The notes under the pieces: generated by a model | Told to the model about the DNA's origin: nothing | The model's database searches: none | Seen by the model: only the letters and a program-made list of their open reading frames with translations | Position numbers and translations under genes: made by a program | Shown: one piece after another, positions 27,901 to 39,399 of the stretch | Layout: each line of letters starts with the position of its first letter | How positions within the stretch are numbered: the first letter of the stretch is position 1 | Assembly (NCBI RefSeq): GCF_031877795.1 | Contig: NC_133954.1 | Coordinates: 7,221,256 to 7,285,255, forward strand | Source: Strix aluco | Lineage: Eukaryota; Chordata; Aves; Strigiformes; Strigidae | Direction: 5' to 3' | Length of the DNA stretch: 64,000 nt

Positions 27901-29345
27901 CTCGCTGCAAATGGAGCTGCACCTCGCGTGGTGGTACCACCAGCAAATGGAAGGAGAAACTCCCTTTAAAGTGATGGCAGCTGCCCTCTGCGAACGAACA
28001 ACAGGATTGCATTTCTAGGTGTTAAAAAAAAAAAAATCACCTCCCCTAACCGAATCCTCCCTTGGGCTAACGCAGCAGACAGGGATGCAGGCAGAAATCT
28101 CCATCCCTCACCTGAAATAAGCCGTTTCTACTCCTTCTGGGTTTAATTGCTCGAGCCAGGAGGGCAGGTGTGCCACACAGCATGCCTGGAAACACCTGGC
28201 AGGAAAACTTCCCTTTTCACATCTGTGAAGTTAGACTTAAAACAAAGAAATACCCAGCAGCTAACGGAAAAAAAAAAGGCAAACTGCAGAAAGGGGGCCA
28301 GCCCCATGCCCCGCCTGGTGCAATTTTAGCACAAGAAAGAACAGGCAGCATGGAAAGGGACTAAGGAAAGGGACAATTTTGGCACAACACACAGACGCGA
28401 GGCGCGAGGCACATCCAGGGACGGCCGACGCCACCAGTTACACCAAGTAGCACCACCCCAGCCCCAAACCCACGGGGCTCGGCACCAGCATCCCCAGCCC
28501 AGCTGGAAAACCCCCGGGGTTTAACAACACGGGCACCCACCTTGCGCGACCGCACCGTTAACATTAAATATTGGGATCCCTTGCCCGGGCATTGGGGGAT
28601 GCAACAAAGCAAGGCAACTCCGGGGCATCGTGACCTCAATAACGCCTGCCACCCCCAAATTTCAGGCTGGGTATGGACAGCTCCGTTTTCTGAAACGCCT
28701 TTTCCTCATAGTTTTCTATTATTGATTCATTTATCTTTTTTAATTACAGCTGCCCTCCGCCTCCCCCCTCCCCGAGGGCGGCTGCAGAAGATGGCACCGC
28801 GCCGGGGCGGGAAGGCGCTGCCCGCCCCTCCTGCCGCAGCCCCGCCGGCACAGCCCCCCGGCTCCACCTGCCGCAGGGAACCGGGCAAAAAAAAAACGGC
28901 GAAAAAGGGGGCAGGAAAAAAAAATAAATAAAAATCCGCTTCCCTCTCTCCCCACCGGCCACCCCACCCCGCCGCGCACCTGCAGCCGGGCGGCAGCGCT
29001 GCCGCAGGGGCCGCCCCTCGCACTGCTGCAGCGAGCGGGCTGCCCCCGGGCGAACCGGCGCCGGGGGTGACACGCCCCTCCGCGGCGAGCTTTTTGGGGG
29101 CTGAAATGGTTGAGTTAGGATTTTTTTTCTTTTTTTTTTTTCCTTCTCTCCACCCGTTTCACGCTTTCGGCGTGGGGACAGCGAAACGCAACGCCCGTAG
29201 ACCAGGAAAGGGGAGATGGGGGGGGGGGGGGGGGGGTCGGGCCGTGCAACACCCCTTCCCACACGCCCCGCTCCCGCCGGCCGGAGGCCGTGCCCCTACC
29301 TGCCGCTGCACGGGAGTCCGCACCGGAGCCGGGCGGCGAGTGACA
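872..29345 (-). CDS. MAPT: Microtubule-associated protein tau, 5' part of gene (partial)
   Basis: Tau binds and stabilises axonal microtubules. Only the N-terminal projection part is in the window. Coding exons on the minus strand are 5,579-5,507 (start ATG at 5,579), 4,128-4,042, 2,646-2,560 and 937-872, giving about 104 residues. The last three are 87, 87 and 66 nt, the same lengths as human exons 2, 3 and 4, with the same phase and AG/GT borders. Matching stretches include SETSDAKSTPT in exon 2, GEIPEGTTAEEAG across exons 3 and 4, and the start MAEQRQ followed by MEDHA. The first two internal exons are cassette exons in mammals. The protein is acidic here, as expected for the projection domain. 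The proline-rich and microtubule-repeat exons lie beyond the left edge. The outer limit at 29,345 is an estimate for the non-coding first exon. Identification is secure; the transcription start is not. Confidence 0.93.
2560..2646 (-). CDS. MAPT: MAPT exon 3 (N-terminal insert 2)
   Basis: An 87-nt in-frame exon between TTTTTCAG and GGTGAGGG, phase 1 to phase 1. It encodes ATAPLVEEGDHEDQ and then GEIPEGTT, matching the second N-terminal insert of mammalian tau at both ends. The middle differs: it is rich in Asp, Glu, His and Gln. Confidence 0.93.
4042..4128 (-). CDS. MAPT: MAPT exon 2 (N-terminal insert 1)
   Basis: An 87-nt in-frame exon flanked by TTTTCCAG and GGTGGG, phase 1 at both ends, so it can be skipped without shifting the frame. 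It encodes GYPLQIPVDDGSDEP and then the well conserved SETSDAKSTPT. It equals the first alternatively spliced N-terminal insert (0N/1N/2N isoforms) of mammalian tau. Confidence 0.93.
5507..5595 (-). CDS. MAPT: MAPT exon 1 with start codon
   Basis: The exon begins after a CTCTTCAG acceptor and ends at a GTGAGC donor. The 16-nt leader before the ATG resembles the human leader in spacing. The ATG at 5,579-5,577 has G at -3 and G at +4. It encodes 24 codons plus one base, starting MAEQRQDVTMMEDHAAG. Human exon 1 encodes 44 codons plus one base, so about 20 residues are missing, including the segment with human Tyr18 and Tyr29. Reading through the donor hits a stop about 16 codons on, so the short exon is not a misplaced donor. 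Confidence 0.92.
5596..29299 (-). other. MAPT first intron, about 23.7 kb
   Basis: A long intron joins the putative non-coding exon near 29.3 kb to the start-codon exon. A large first intron is also a feature of the human gene. It is moderately AT-rich with few obvious repeats: short A or T runs near 12,961, 19,399 and 28,023, and no CR1 copy that I could see. No convincing protein-coding exon was found on either strand. AT-rich, motif-dense blocks near 6,930-7,130, 8,960-9,240 and 20,430-20,560 look like possible conserved regulatory elements, but this needs alignment. Confidence 0.65.
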
Positions 29346-29740
29346 GCGGCGGCAGCGGCGGCGCGGGCGGGGCGGGGCGGGGGCGGGGCGGGGCGGGGGG
29401 CGCGCGCGAGCTCCGGAACCTTCGCCGAGCCGGCGGGGGGGGGGGGGGGGGCGCACAGGACGCATGCGCGGCGCTGTCCGCACCCCCCCTCCCCGCGCCG
29501 TCCCCGGCCGGGGCTGGCGCATGCGCAGAGGGAGGGAGGGGCCGCCGCCGTCTTTTGTCTGTGGGACGCGGGGGCGCGCGGCCCCGCCCAGCAGGGGGCG
29601 CTCGCGCGCTGCCCGCCCCCTCCCCGGGCGCCATTTTGTGTCGGCGCTGAGGGGCTGGTGGGATCGCTGCCGTGGGCTGCGCCTGGCCGGCCCTGCCGGT
29701 CCTCAGTCCAGGGGCGAGGGGAGACACCGCCTCTCCCAGC
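28740..29740. promoter_or_regulatory. MAPT: CpG-island promoter of MAPT
   Basis: An abrupt GC- and CpG-rich island in otherwise moderate DNA. It holds many GC boxes (29,360-29,400), an NRF-1 type palindrome GCGCATGCGCA at 29,517-29,527, a near match at 29,461, and a YY1-like AAAATGGCGCC on the minus strand near 29,630-29,640. The YY1 site and the GC boxes suit a minus-strand start between about 29.35 and 29.64 kb. Two G runs of about 17-19 bases interrupt it. Human MAPT also starts in a CpG island that fires in both directions, so a plus-strand antisense transcript is possible but not shown. Confidence 0.75.
29300..29345 (-). other. MAPT: Putative MAPT non-coding exon 0 (3' end)
   Basis: A good minus-strand donor, GCGGCAG followed by GTAGGGGC, lies at 29,300/29,299, directly downstream of GC boxes. 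It would join the acceptor at 5,596. The 5' limit is a guess, since the start could be as far out as about 29,640. A second possible donor, CTGCAG/GTGCGC, lies at 28,980. Confidence 0.45.
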
Positions 29741-29799
29741 CATGGCTCCCGTTTTCCGCACGGCCTGCGTTTAGCTAGACATCCTGCACAGACGCGTGC

Positions 29800-32700
29800 G
29801 CCGGGGGCTGGACTCACCACCTCCGGTCCAACTGTGCTGTCAGCCGCTGTCCTCGATATCCAAGGAGATGAATAACAGCTCACTAGCTGCCAACAGCATC
29901 CCTTTACCTTCCTCACCAGCCCCTGAGAGGAGCTGCAGCATGCAGCCATCCAGGTTTAATTTCATCCATTTGTAAGCTCCACAATAACAGGGAAAGCAGC
30001 TTTCTACCCAAGGCAGGCAGCTCTGCAGCCATTATCCACACATCTCCAGCTACATGTACAACAGGTAGACACTAGGACTTCACAGCATGCGTGGAGGAAC
30101 AATGGTGGGCAGCTTTAATTAACATATGGTTCAGCAGACACCTGCGGGAAGGAGTCAACAGGTGACATATTAATCACCCTGAGGCACTGGGGAGCTTTGG
30201 GGTTCCCTCACCACCCAATATGGGGCCTGCAACCCAGCCTGAAGCACTGGAAAGTGGAGGGAAAGTTTGAAGAACCAAAGGTTCCCTCTCCACCTTGCCT
30301 GCTTCATCTGGAAAAGCAATGAGATGCTCTGGCTCAGCTTGGGAGCATTATGGACACCGTGGAGATCCCTCAATGGAATTACTGTCTTGTGTTACAGGGT
30401 TATTATCCCTGGTAATTGGATTTAGTGGAGAAACTGCAGGAGGGATCTTCTGTCAGACAGGCTCCAGGTTTCAGTTTTTCCTGAGGAACATTCAGGTGCA
30501 AATCAAGGGCAAATGTCCAGTCTAAGAACAGGCTTCTGGCAGAGATTGTGAAGGGGAAAGCTCAACAGGGAAAAAAAGAGAAATGGATGCGGAACGTGTA
30601 GCACCAAAGGTTTCTAAAAGCAGACTGGGTTGGGAATGGTCCATCTTGGTTTGGAATAAAGGTCTATGGAGAATCAAAGCCCTTCTCTTACTACAGCATC
30701 AATAACTGCAGGAGTACAAAGTCATATGAGGAGAGAAAAATCTGGATTTATGAACATGCAACACTACGAGATTTTTCTGGTCAATAGAAACAGGTGAGGC
30801 ATCTAAAACCAGGGAAATAGCTTTTTTCTACCCATTTTTAAACTGGCTAAAAAGTACCCACTCTAAATTAGTTGGAGAATTTTCCCAGGGTAGACACATC
30901 TCTCAAAAAAACCCCACTGCTTTGGAAAGTGTAAAATAAATACTACAGTGCTACAAGGGGATCCATCCTTGTGAGACAAGGTACAAGCTGAATTTGAACT
31001 TGCAGTGCAAGCAGCTAGAGTCCAATTCTGGAACAGCAGCTCTTCCTACCGGCGGTACAGATGTACCAGGAACACAGCAAGTCATCTGAGCATCCTCTAA
31101 CAGGACTATTTCTTCATCTACAAACAACACAACGAAAAGGGGCTCCCCACCCTAGTTTCTTAACAAAGTGCTCAGGAAAATGACACTTGGTTTTCTGAAG
31201 TCACCTCAGTCAAAGCTCAGCTTTGCCTGCCTGAGTCCTCACCAGGCACCGAGTCCCTTTTGGATCAAAGAAGTCATGGGCTGAGAAGCATCATTAGCCA
31301 GTCCCAGCTGATGTTCAGGCACAGCCACTCTTGCCACATTCTGGATTTAGAGGATCTGTTGGTGAAGGCTAGTCAAGAATGAAATACATCACCTGATGGA
31401 CCACAGGACTGCCAGCCTCAAGTAAAACAGCAATGATCCCCCACAGTCAGTCCTCCGGGGCTGCGACCACCTTCCTGTCCTGGCCCAGAGCACGGCCACA
31501 GAAGCCTGGTGGCACAGTACTTGAAAATAAAATGCTAAGAGTATCATAAGCAGTCCTATCTAGAAAAAGCACAATGAGCAAAGACCCAACATCTTGCTGT
31601 TTGATTCCATCTGTGTTCAGAGAAATAGAAGCGCAGGGATATTCTTGGTAAACAAGATTACTGCAAAGAAATAATCAAATCTACATCCAGCTTCTCCTCC
31701 TCACCAACACCCTGCAGGGCCGAAAACGTGGGCTGAGTATCCGTGTCAGAGGCATAGCAACTGGGGGAAGATTTCCTTCCTTGTTCAGGTGCCCTCACTC
31801 CCCACATCTGAACACACCTCTAGCTTGCTGCAGATCCATCCCTTTGGTGCAAAGCCCCGCGGTGCAGCAAGACACTCGTTTGGTACGACATCTCAGGTAG
31901 AGCAGCCCTCCACCTCCGCTCCCTGCACCGGCAGGCACACGCTGTTGTGCACTGGATGGGTGGGGGATGCTGCTGCAGCAATCCCCAGATGTTACAGGAA
32001 CTGCTGGAGCAGTCTGAGTCCTGAAGTGCAGCTGAGTGCTCCGAGCCCCGAGTGGAATGAGCTCACAGTCATCAACAGCTCTTGCACCACCTAAGAGGAA
32101 CTGTGGAGAAACACTCTGTAGGCAGATTTCTTACCTGTACACACAGCAGGCTGACAGCTGATGTAGACTTTAATTACCACACAGGGCTCTCCTGGCCATT
32201 TCATGTTCTTAGGGTGGTTCTCTTTACAGGAAAAAGGATCTGTGAATTTATCCTACCATTCTAAGTCCAGGCTCGCTCTTCCCCTCCATTCCTTTTGGCC
32301 TATATTGCTGCGAGGTAGAAACAAGACACTATTTTTAACATCAAATTTTAAAGGAAACCTTCAGGGAGGAAAGCATTAAGCCTTTATCTTCCATACCCGT
32401 TTCTTCATCCATAAGGCAAGGCTCATTTTCCTCACAGGTGAGTTTTGTAACCTGTTTCACAACTGCATCAAGCTTTTCCCTGGCAGGTGCTGCGGCAGGT
32501 GGGATGTGATTTCTCACATCTCACCTGCAGTGGGAATCGCCCTGCAGAACTTCAACTGCATTATGAATTCTGGGTTATAGTGGTTTCAAGTCTGATGTCC
32601 CTAGGGCCTCATCTGTCCACAAGCTGCTTCATTTCAGTCACTTAATTCAGATTAAGGATGGCTTTTGCAAAACCATAATGATCCTAGCTGAAATAAATAC

Positions 32701-35700
32701 TCAGATTCTGCAGTAGCTTAATTCCATTACAGCACTGCTCATATCCCTTTTGCAACCTGGCTCTTAAAGTTCACCTAGAAAAGGGAAATGGGCTAATCGC
32801 TTTCAAAATGGTTTCCAGCAAGGAGACAGGATTGATCTTTCTGAAACAATTCCAGATGCCATTGCTTGCTGACCGACCACAGGACGACCCCCCCCTTCCT
32901 AAATACGGAAGCCCCAGGCAGACACAGCCCCCAGACTCGCTTCCCAGGGCACGGCCACTAATACGACATGGCATCTGACCAGGGAGCCAGCTGGGTTTCC
33001 TAAGCTCGCCATGCTTTGAAGCCTCTCCATGGAGATCGCAGCAGGGAGCTGGGCGTTGCACAAGCGGTTTTCCCAGCCGTGCTCGTACACCGTTAGTAAC
33101 GGCGGGCACTACCCAGGCCTGCGCTGAGCAGACCAGAACAAGGCTCATGGCAGACCTTCCCCCGGCAGCTCTGACTCTGCGTGTAACTTTGCAGCTCGAA
33201 GAGGGGATTAGAGCTCAGCTGGCTCCATTCCTCACAACTTGAAACCAAACACGCGTATTTGCAACTCAGACACAGTTCTCTCCAAATGAAGTCAACTTAC
33301 ATTTAATTTTCACAGACAATGGGAGCGTGATACACCCCTATAACCCCCGCCGAGGCCAGCGGGACTGCAAAGATGTGAATCAGAAACACCCCCGGCACTA
33401 GGACAGCGCAGGCGGCGAGCAGGCCGTGACTCAGCAGAAAGAGCTAGCCAGCAAGGTCCTCGCCTCTCAGCAGCACTGAGCATGGGAAAAACAAATTCAC
33501 CGCTTTCCCTCTGATCACTTCAGCAAACAGAGAGACCTGACAATTGAGAGTGGGCACTTGGACCATCTCAATCACTTCCCTCTTGCCCCCACCCCAGATG
33601 AAAACAGATTATTCCTTTTTCTTCTCAGTTGAACAGTGTGGAAAGAATGCAGAGCCCAACGCCCACAAAGAGAAGATACAAGAACCAATACCCCTAAGGA
33701 TTTTATTCTTTTTAATTAATCATTATTCCATTTCTAAATTGCCTGCTACAAAAGGCTTTCCAGATCATTTAAACCCTGTGTGTCTGTAAGAGCCAGAGTT
33801 GACTCATTAGGGAGTTACAGGATGCATTCACTTAGGTGACCTTGTGGGAATTACTAGGTTCCTGGCCTCACATCACATAAACTCAAGACTCCCTTGGCCT
33901 TGGTATCACGGAAGGGCAGCGAGTGCTTGCAGGGAATTCAGGATCCCTTTATATCTGCATACCCAGACTAACTGCCCCAGCAGTTCCTCTCCCTCACGCA
34001 CAAACCCGGGGTGTTTACAGCCTCTACCCAGATGCCAGCAGCAGCTCGCAGGGCTGAAGCCTGATCACTGCTCCTGGAAGTAGGCGTCCCCTTTGCTGAC
34101 AAACTTCAGAGATGCCAGCAGCCAGAAGGGACTTTATTCCCACAGGAGAGCAGCCGCCACGGCTCTGCCAGTTCTTCAGAGAGACGGGGAGCTTCGCTCT
34201 GGGGTGACACAGGCTCCTCACCCAGTACCACTGTGCCTGCACACTGAAGCCCTTCACGGCTCCCGCTTACACCAGACAGAGTCTGCTGGTGGCCATCTGT
34301 AGATTGCCTGTCCGTGAAGTCTTTCCTGTTCTTACCACAGGATGGCACTCACAGGGGAGCAGAGAGGGGTGTAGGCACCGGTGCAGTCTTTAATCCTTGA
34401 GTTTAAATCAGGACAAGAGTTCAATCCTACTCTAAAGGTAGAGGATTGCATTATGCAGCACCACTGACAGGTTTTGCGGTGACGTTACCACATGCACGCA
34501 AATAGAGAGTCACCAGGAACATCTAAGCCAGCAGGTCACCAGGAGGACACACCAGCTGGGGACTGGTCCCAGTTCTTCACCCCAGGCACCCCCAGTCTGC
34601 CATCCCTTGTTACCTGCGGTGGCTGTACAGGGCCAGGCCAGAACCTGGGCTCCTGGGTAGCGTCCCCCCGGGTTTCCGAGGGGCTTTGAGAGCCATCTGC
34701 TGTTATCAGCTCACATTACAGCATCAGGCACCACCCTCATCGCTGGGTGCAAGGGCACCCCTCGGCACCGCTCTGCCTCTCTCTCATCAGCCCAGGGAGA
34801 ACCAAGCTTAAAGCACCTTCTCTGGATTAAAACGCTGACAGAAATAAGACCACCACAAGCAGTCAACTGCTTTGCACAAACGGACTCGGGACTCTCCACA
34901 GGCACTTCCGACACGGCGCAAAGAGCAAACCTGAGCAACTACGTGAAGCAGAGATAGGACCTCCTGGCCCTCTCCAACTCCCTGAAAGGAGGGTGCAGAG
35001 AGGGGGGATGAGTCTCTTGAGCCAAGGAACCAGCGGCAGGACAAGAGGGAATGGCCTCAAGCTGCGCCAGGGCAGGGTCAGACTGGCTCTTAGGAAGGAT
35101 TTCTTTGCAGAAGGGGCTGTTGGGCGTTGGAATGGGCTGCCCAGGGCAGGGGGGGAGTCCCCATCCCTGGAGGGGTTGAAGAGTCGGGTTGAGCCAGCGC
35201 TGAGGGATCTGGTGGAGTTGGGAACGGTCAGGGTGAGGTTCATGGTTGGGCTGGAGGAGCTTCAAGGGCTTTTCCAACCTTGATGATTCTGTGATTTTAG
35301 CCCCCCAGACAAGGCAAGTCCCTAAATTAAGCCACAACTCTTACAGGACCAGGTGGAAGTAACCAAGAAAGCTCCAAGGTTTGTACCTGTTGATAGAGAC
35401 CTGAGCCACCCCAGACACCACAACAGCCCATTTTGAGGGGTGCACCTTTAATAACAGCACATTTTTATCTGCGTAAGTTAAAGTTTCTAAGACCAGAGAA
35501 GGAACTTAAGAACCCTCCTCTCACACTTATTCACGAATAAAACCACTCTCAAGTAGAAGGGCTAGAAATGCAAAAGACAACCTGTAGCCCTTCAAATAAA
35601 AGAGTTTTTCCAGCTGGCTAACACACAGCAAAATATGAAAAAAAAAGCTCTTAACATATCACATTTTCCTTTCTTAGCCCCTAACCCCCACTCCCCTCAA

Positions 35701-36050
35701 AGCACACCCCCCCCATCTCCCTGGGGGCTCTCACAGCCAGCATTACGTGGGCCCCAAAGCCGCCTCAGCCTGCACCCGGGCTGCCTGCACCAAGGTCTGG
35801 CTTAACTAAGCTCCAGGCTCGGCTTCCAGCGCTGGGCAACATCCGCCCCCTTCCCCCAGTCACAGCAGAGCTGGAGTGAGGGACTGCGAAAGGAAGGGGG
35901 AGATGTGCTGTGCTGCTGTGTGCGGGCCAGCTCTGGCTGAGGGACCTAACGAGCTTTGTTCCTCGTTAGCGGTCAGCGGGGCGCAGGCCCTGGCCGGGTG
36001 CCCTGGGAAGCCGTGGGGCAGCTCCTGCGTGGTGGAGTGTCCCAGCCTGC
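29800..36050. other. Intergenic region between MAPT and SLC25A39
   Basis: About 6 kb of unremarkable sequence between two head-to-head promoters. Apart from the CR1 fragment near 35 kb, no gene, RNA or repeat was recognised. In human the neighbour of SLC25A39 on this side is GRN; no granulin-type cysteine pattern was found here. Confidence 0.65.
34951..35297 (+). mobile_element. CR1 LINE 3' fragment (copy A)
   Basis: A 5'-truncated non-LTR retrotransposon on the plus strand. It matches the copy at 59.2-59.55 kb almost base for base from the CTCCTGGCCCTCT region onward. The remnant frame has the CR1 reverse-transcriptase C-terminal pattern ([17 protein letters not shown], then [20 protein letters not shown]). 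It ends in GATGATTCTGTGATT, the typical CR1 3' tail. Confidence 0.88.
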
Positions 36051-36059
36051 CCCAGCACT

Positions 36060-36830
36060 GCGAGTGTGCAAACCCCACTGCCTCCAGTATGGTGAGTGTG
36101 CAAACCCCCGTGGCCCCAGGACGGTGAGCCTGGCAGCTCCGCGGCTTCCAGCATGGTGAGCGTGCAAAGTGCCCTTGTGGCAGCACGGCGAGTGTGCAGG
36201 GAGCCCCCCTTCTGCCAGCATGGCAAGGGTGAGTGTGCAAGGCACCCCTGCTAGCATGGTGAGTGTGAAAGGAACCCCCTTCTGCCAGCACGGTGAGGGT
36301 GAGTGTGCAAAGTGCTCCTCTGCCTGCACGGTGAGTGTGCAAGGTGCCCCTCTGCCAGCACATCAAGGATGAGTGTGCAAGGCACACTGCTGCTAGCATG
36401 GTGAGGGTGAGTGTGCAAGGTGCACCACTGCCCTCATGGTGAGGATGGGTGTGCAAGGTGCCCCTCTGCCAGCATGGTGAGGGTGAGTGTGCAAGGCACA
36501 CCACTACCAGCATGGCAAATATGCAAGGCACCCTCTGCCCACATGGTGAGGGTGAGTGTGCAAGGCGCCCCTCCGCCTGCCCGGGGAGTGTGCAAGGCAC
36601 ACCGCTGCTGGCATGGTGAGGGTGAGTGTGCAAAGCATCCCTCTGCTAGCATGGCAAGTGTGCAAGGCGCCCCGTTGCCCGCACAGGGAGTGTGCAAGGC
36701 ACACCACTGCTAGCATGGTGAGGATGAGCGTGCAAGGAGCCCCGCTGCCCGCACGGTGAGTGTGCAAGGCACCTCTCCACCCGCACGGGCAGTGTGCAAG
36801 GCACACCACTGCCGGCAGGGGGCGCAGAGC
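36060..36830 (+). repeat. Minisatellite upstream of the SLC25A39 promoter
   Basis: About 20 degenerate units of roughly 35-45 bp built on GGTGAGTGTGCAAGGCACAC followed by a variable C-rich part and CAGCATGGTGAGG. It stops at the CpG island of SLC25A39. The long open frames on both strands are the repeat translated and are not genes. Confidence 0.88.
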
Positions 36831-37140
36831 GCAGGGCGCAGGGCGCATGCGCGGGCCGCCGGCGCGGGGCGGAAGTGGCGCGCGGGCCGGCGCACGGCGG
36901 TGGGGCGCGGGGCGCCCATGGGGCTCCTTAAAGGCGCCGCCGTCCGCCCCCCTCCCGCTGCCGGCGGAGGGAAACGCCGCACGTGGCTGGAATGAGCAGG
37001 TGGGGTGGGGCTCCCCCGGTGACCCCCCTCGTGACCCGGCACGCGCGGCCGGTGCCTCAGTTTCCCCCGGTACCGGGGGTTGTGCGGCTCTGCTGGGGGC
37101 GGAGGCTGCCGCGGCCCCCCCCGCCCCGGGCCTCGCTGGG
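36831..37140 (+). promoter_or_regulatory. SLC25A39: SLC25A39 CpG-island promoter and non-coding exon 1
   Basis: A CpG-rich block with a perfect NRF-1 core GCGCATGCGC at 36,843-36,852 and an ETS/GABP-type GGAAGTGG at 36,871. This pair is common in promoters of nuclear genes for mitochondrial proteins. A donor AGCAG/GTGGGG at 36,999/37,000 could end a non-coding exon 1 spliced to 39,388; its start is not determined. Confidence 0.7.
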
Positions 37141-39387
37141 GAGGTTGCGGGGGGAGTGGGGCTCTGGTGGGGGGCGGGGGGCAAACCTCAGGACAGGGGG
37201 TGTAAAGGCCTGGGGGAGGCCTGCAGACCTTGAGAGAGGGGATGCGGCGCCTGGCGGGGCGTGGTCATGCGCTTGGCGGGGGGCTGCAAACCCCGGCGGA
37301 GGGGGTACAGCCCTGGGCTGGGGGCTACGAGCCCTGAGGGAGGGGGTGCAAACCTTGGATGGGAGCTGCAGACCCCAGATAGGGCTGCAAGCTCCAGGAT
37401 TTGGGGAGGGCAGGGGCTGCCCCCCTCCATGGGTGGTTCCCCGGGGCAGGCTGGGTGCAGCACCCCTCCCCTTGCTCCCTGGGAGGGCGGTTTGTCCACC
37501 CGCGGGGGGGTGGCTGCGGTGGGTCCCGCGGTCGAGCCCTCCCCAGGGGTGCTGGCAGCCATCCCTGCCTGTTCAGGCAGCGCCCGAGTCCTGCCCGAGC
37601 CAGGGCAGCGCGGGGGGGGGGGGGGGCGTGCCCGGGCAGGATGAGGCCCCTGGTGCTGTTTGGGGACTTCCAGGGACGGTAGGACTGAGGGGGGACACAC
37701 ACACACAGAGCTTTGCAGCCCCAGGCTGGAGCAGCCCAGGTGCTGGGAAGCACCGGAGGGGTCTGTCTGCAGGATTTCTGTCCTCTTCCCTCTCGCTCGG
37801 GGCTCCAGTAGCCCGCTGGGCCTTTCCTGGGCAGGAAGAGGCTGCTGAGCTCCGCCAGCAGCCTCCTGGCCCCCGCAGTTTCTTGCCTTTATCATCCTAA
37901 CACATATTTGCTTTTTTTCCCCCTCCTCTTTGTACCGAGCATCCCAGCGCTGTACCCAGACCCGGAGCAGCGGGGTCAAGGTCATGGTTTTAGGGGTTTA
38001 TTTTGTCCTGGATGGAAAAGGGAGCAGCTCCCAGCTGAGAAGGGTGCTGGGATGCAGCCGGGAAGCCCTCGCTGTTGCCCTGGAGGTGCTTTGCTGCCTG
38101 CTTTGGAAAGGGAGAGGGCCGTGTTGTGGCACGTATAAAAGCACGTTTTAAGCCATCCAGGTGTTGCAGTGCTGTGAGCGAGAGATTTTTTTTTTTCCCC
38201 CTGCTTGCGTAAGGGTTTGTCTGTAGGGAAGGATCCGGTGCTGGGGCCAGCACCCTGCCCATGGCACGGTTTTGCGCCGGCCACGTGTTCCACAGGGAGC
38301 GTGCCAGGGTGTTGTGCCGCCTCGCTGCTGTCCCGTGACAGGCACGATGGGACCCGTGCCCACCCCGCAAACAGCACCCAGCTCTCCCAGTGGGGCTGGC
38401 GTGTGCGGCTCCAGGGTAGACCCATCCCTGCTCACAGCCTTGGGCACCTAACAAGTCCGAAGCCTCTAACTGGGAGATTTATGACTGCTTTGACCTTGCA
38501 AATTGCTGAGTCAGATGGTGAAGCTTTTTTTTTTCTTTTTTGCTGCATTCCCTGGCTTTAAAAAAAAAAAAAAAGGTGGGTTCCTGAAGCCTGGAAGCTC
38601 TCCTGCCATGGTCCTGGCCCTGTCCCGGCGTGAGGACCATCCCCGGGCTGCGGCGAGGGGGAGCAGCTGGTCCTGAGCATGCACGGCGCGCTCGGGCTCG
38701 CTTCTCCCTGTCCTCCTGCCGCAGGAAGGGTGCGATATCCCCCGCTTCCCGAGGGCAGAGACGCTGGCCCCGGGGGCCACAGCCTTGCCAAGCCTCGGGG
38801 TGGGGGGGGGTGAAGCATGCAGAAGGCTTTGGATACGTGAACCCTTTTTGGGGTGCTTGTTGCAAGCTCGCACCCCATGTGCAAGGGGGTATTCCCCCCC
38901 GCTGGGTGTCCCTCCATGGCTGCCTTCTCAGCCAGGGCTGGGGGGGGGCTGTTGCAGCGTGGCTGGTCTTTGGACTTTGTTCCTTCCTGTCCCTTAATTT
39001 TCCAAGCGCAGGGAGGGGACAATCCTCCCTCCCCAAGGACACGGAAGGCTGGCCTGGACTGTCCCCACCTCTGCAGCGAGGCTGGGCCTGCTGCCAGCAG
39101 CACGGCCCGGAGCGGGGGGGCTGTTATCGGGACTGGACCGGCCCCAGAAGCAGTCCCTGTCCCCCCCACCCGGGGCAGCACGATTACGGGGAAGGGGGGG
39201 GGGCCGCGCCTGCCCTGTGCCACGCCGATAGCGTGGCCAGAGGTGGGATGCCTGTCCTCGCACCAGTGGAGTGGGGATGCTGGGGAGGGGGGGGCTCCCT
39301 GGGGAGCCATCGCTCACCCCTGGGCAGGGAACCCCCCCGAGCACCCCCAGCCTTAAGCATCCCCCCCACCACCACTATGTGTTGCAG
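37000..39387 (+). other. SLC25A39 intron 1
   Basis: GC-rich intron between the putative non-coding exon 1 and the start-codon exon. It contains T and A runs at about 38,190, 38,525 and 38,560. No exon or transposable element was recognised; the long open frames reflect GC-rich composition. Confidence 0.6.
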
Positions 39388-39399
39388 GGAGCCAGCACC

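Noticed and set aside
28744-29949. Several long open frames on both strands of the CpG island
   Set aside because: Pro/Arg/Gly/Ala-rich products of CpG-island composition. No known protein, and the MAPT exon here is expected to be non-coding.
29600-36050. A gene (for example GRN or an antisense RNA) between MAPT and SLC25A39
   Set aside because: No granulin cysteine pattern, no convincing exon chain and no polyA-linked frame; an antisense transcript is possible but leaves nothing provable in sequence.
36060-36830. Regularly spaced direct repeats suggesting a CRISPR array (also at 48.7, 52.4 and 55.3 kb)
   Set aside because: Units are degenerate, tandem and without unique spacers of constant length, in a vertebrate genome with no cas genes. 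They are minisatellites.
35860-37184. Minus-strand frames with repeated CTLTLTMLA-like text
   Set aside because: Translation of the promoter-proximal minisatellite; no splice borders or family resemblance.
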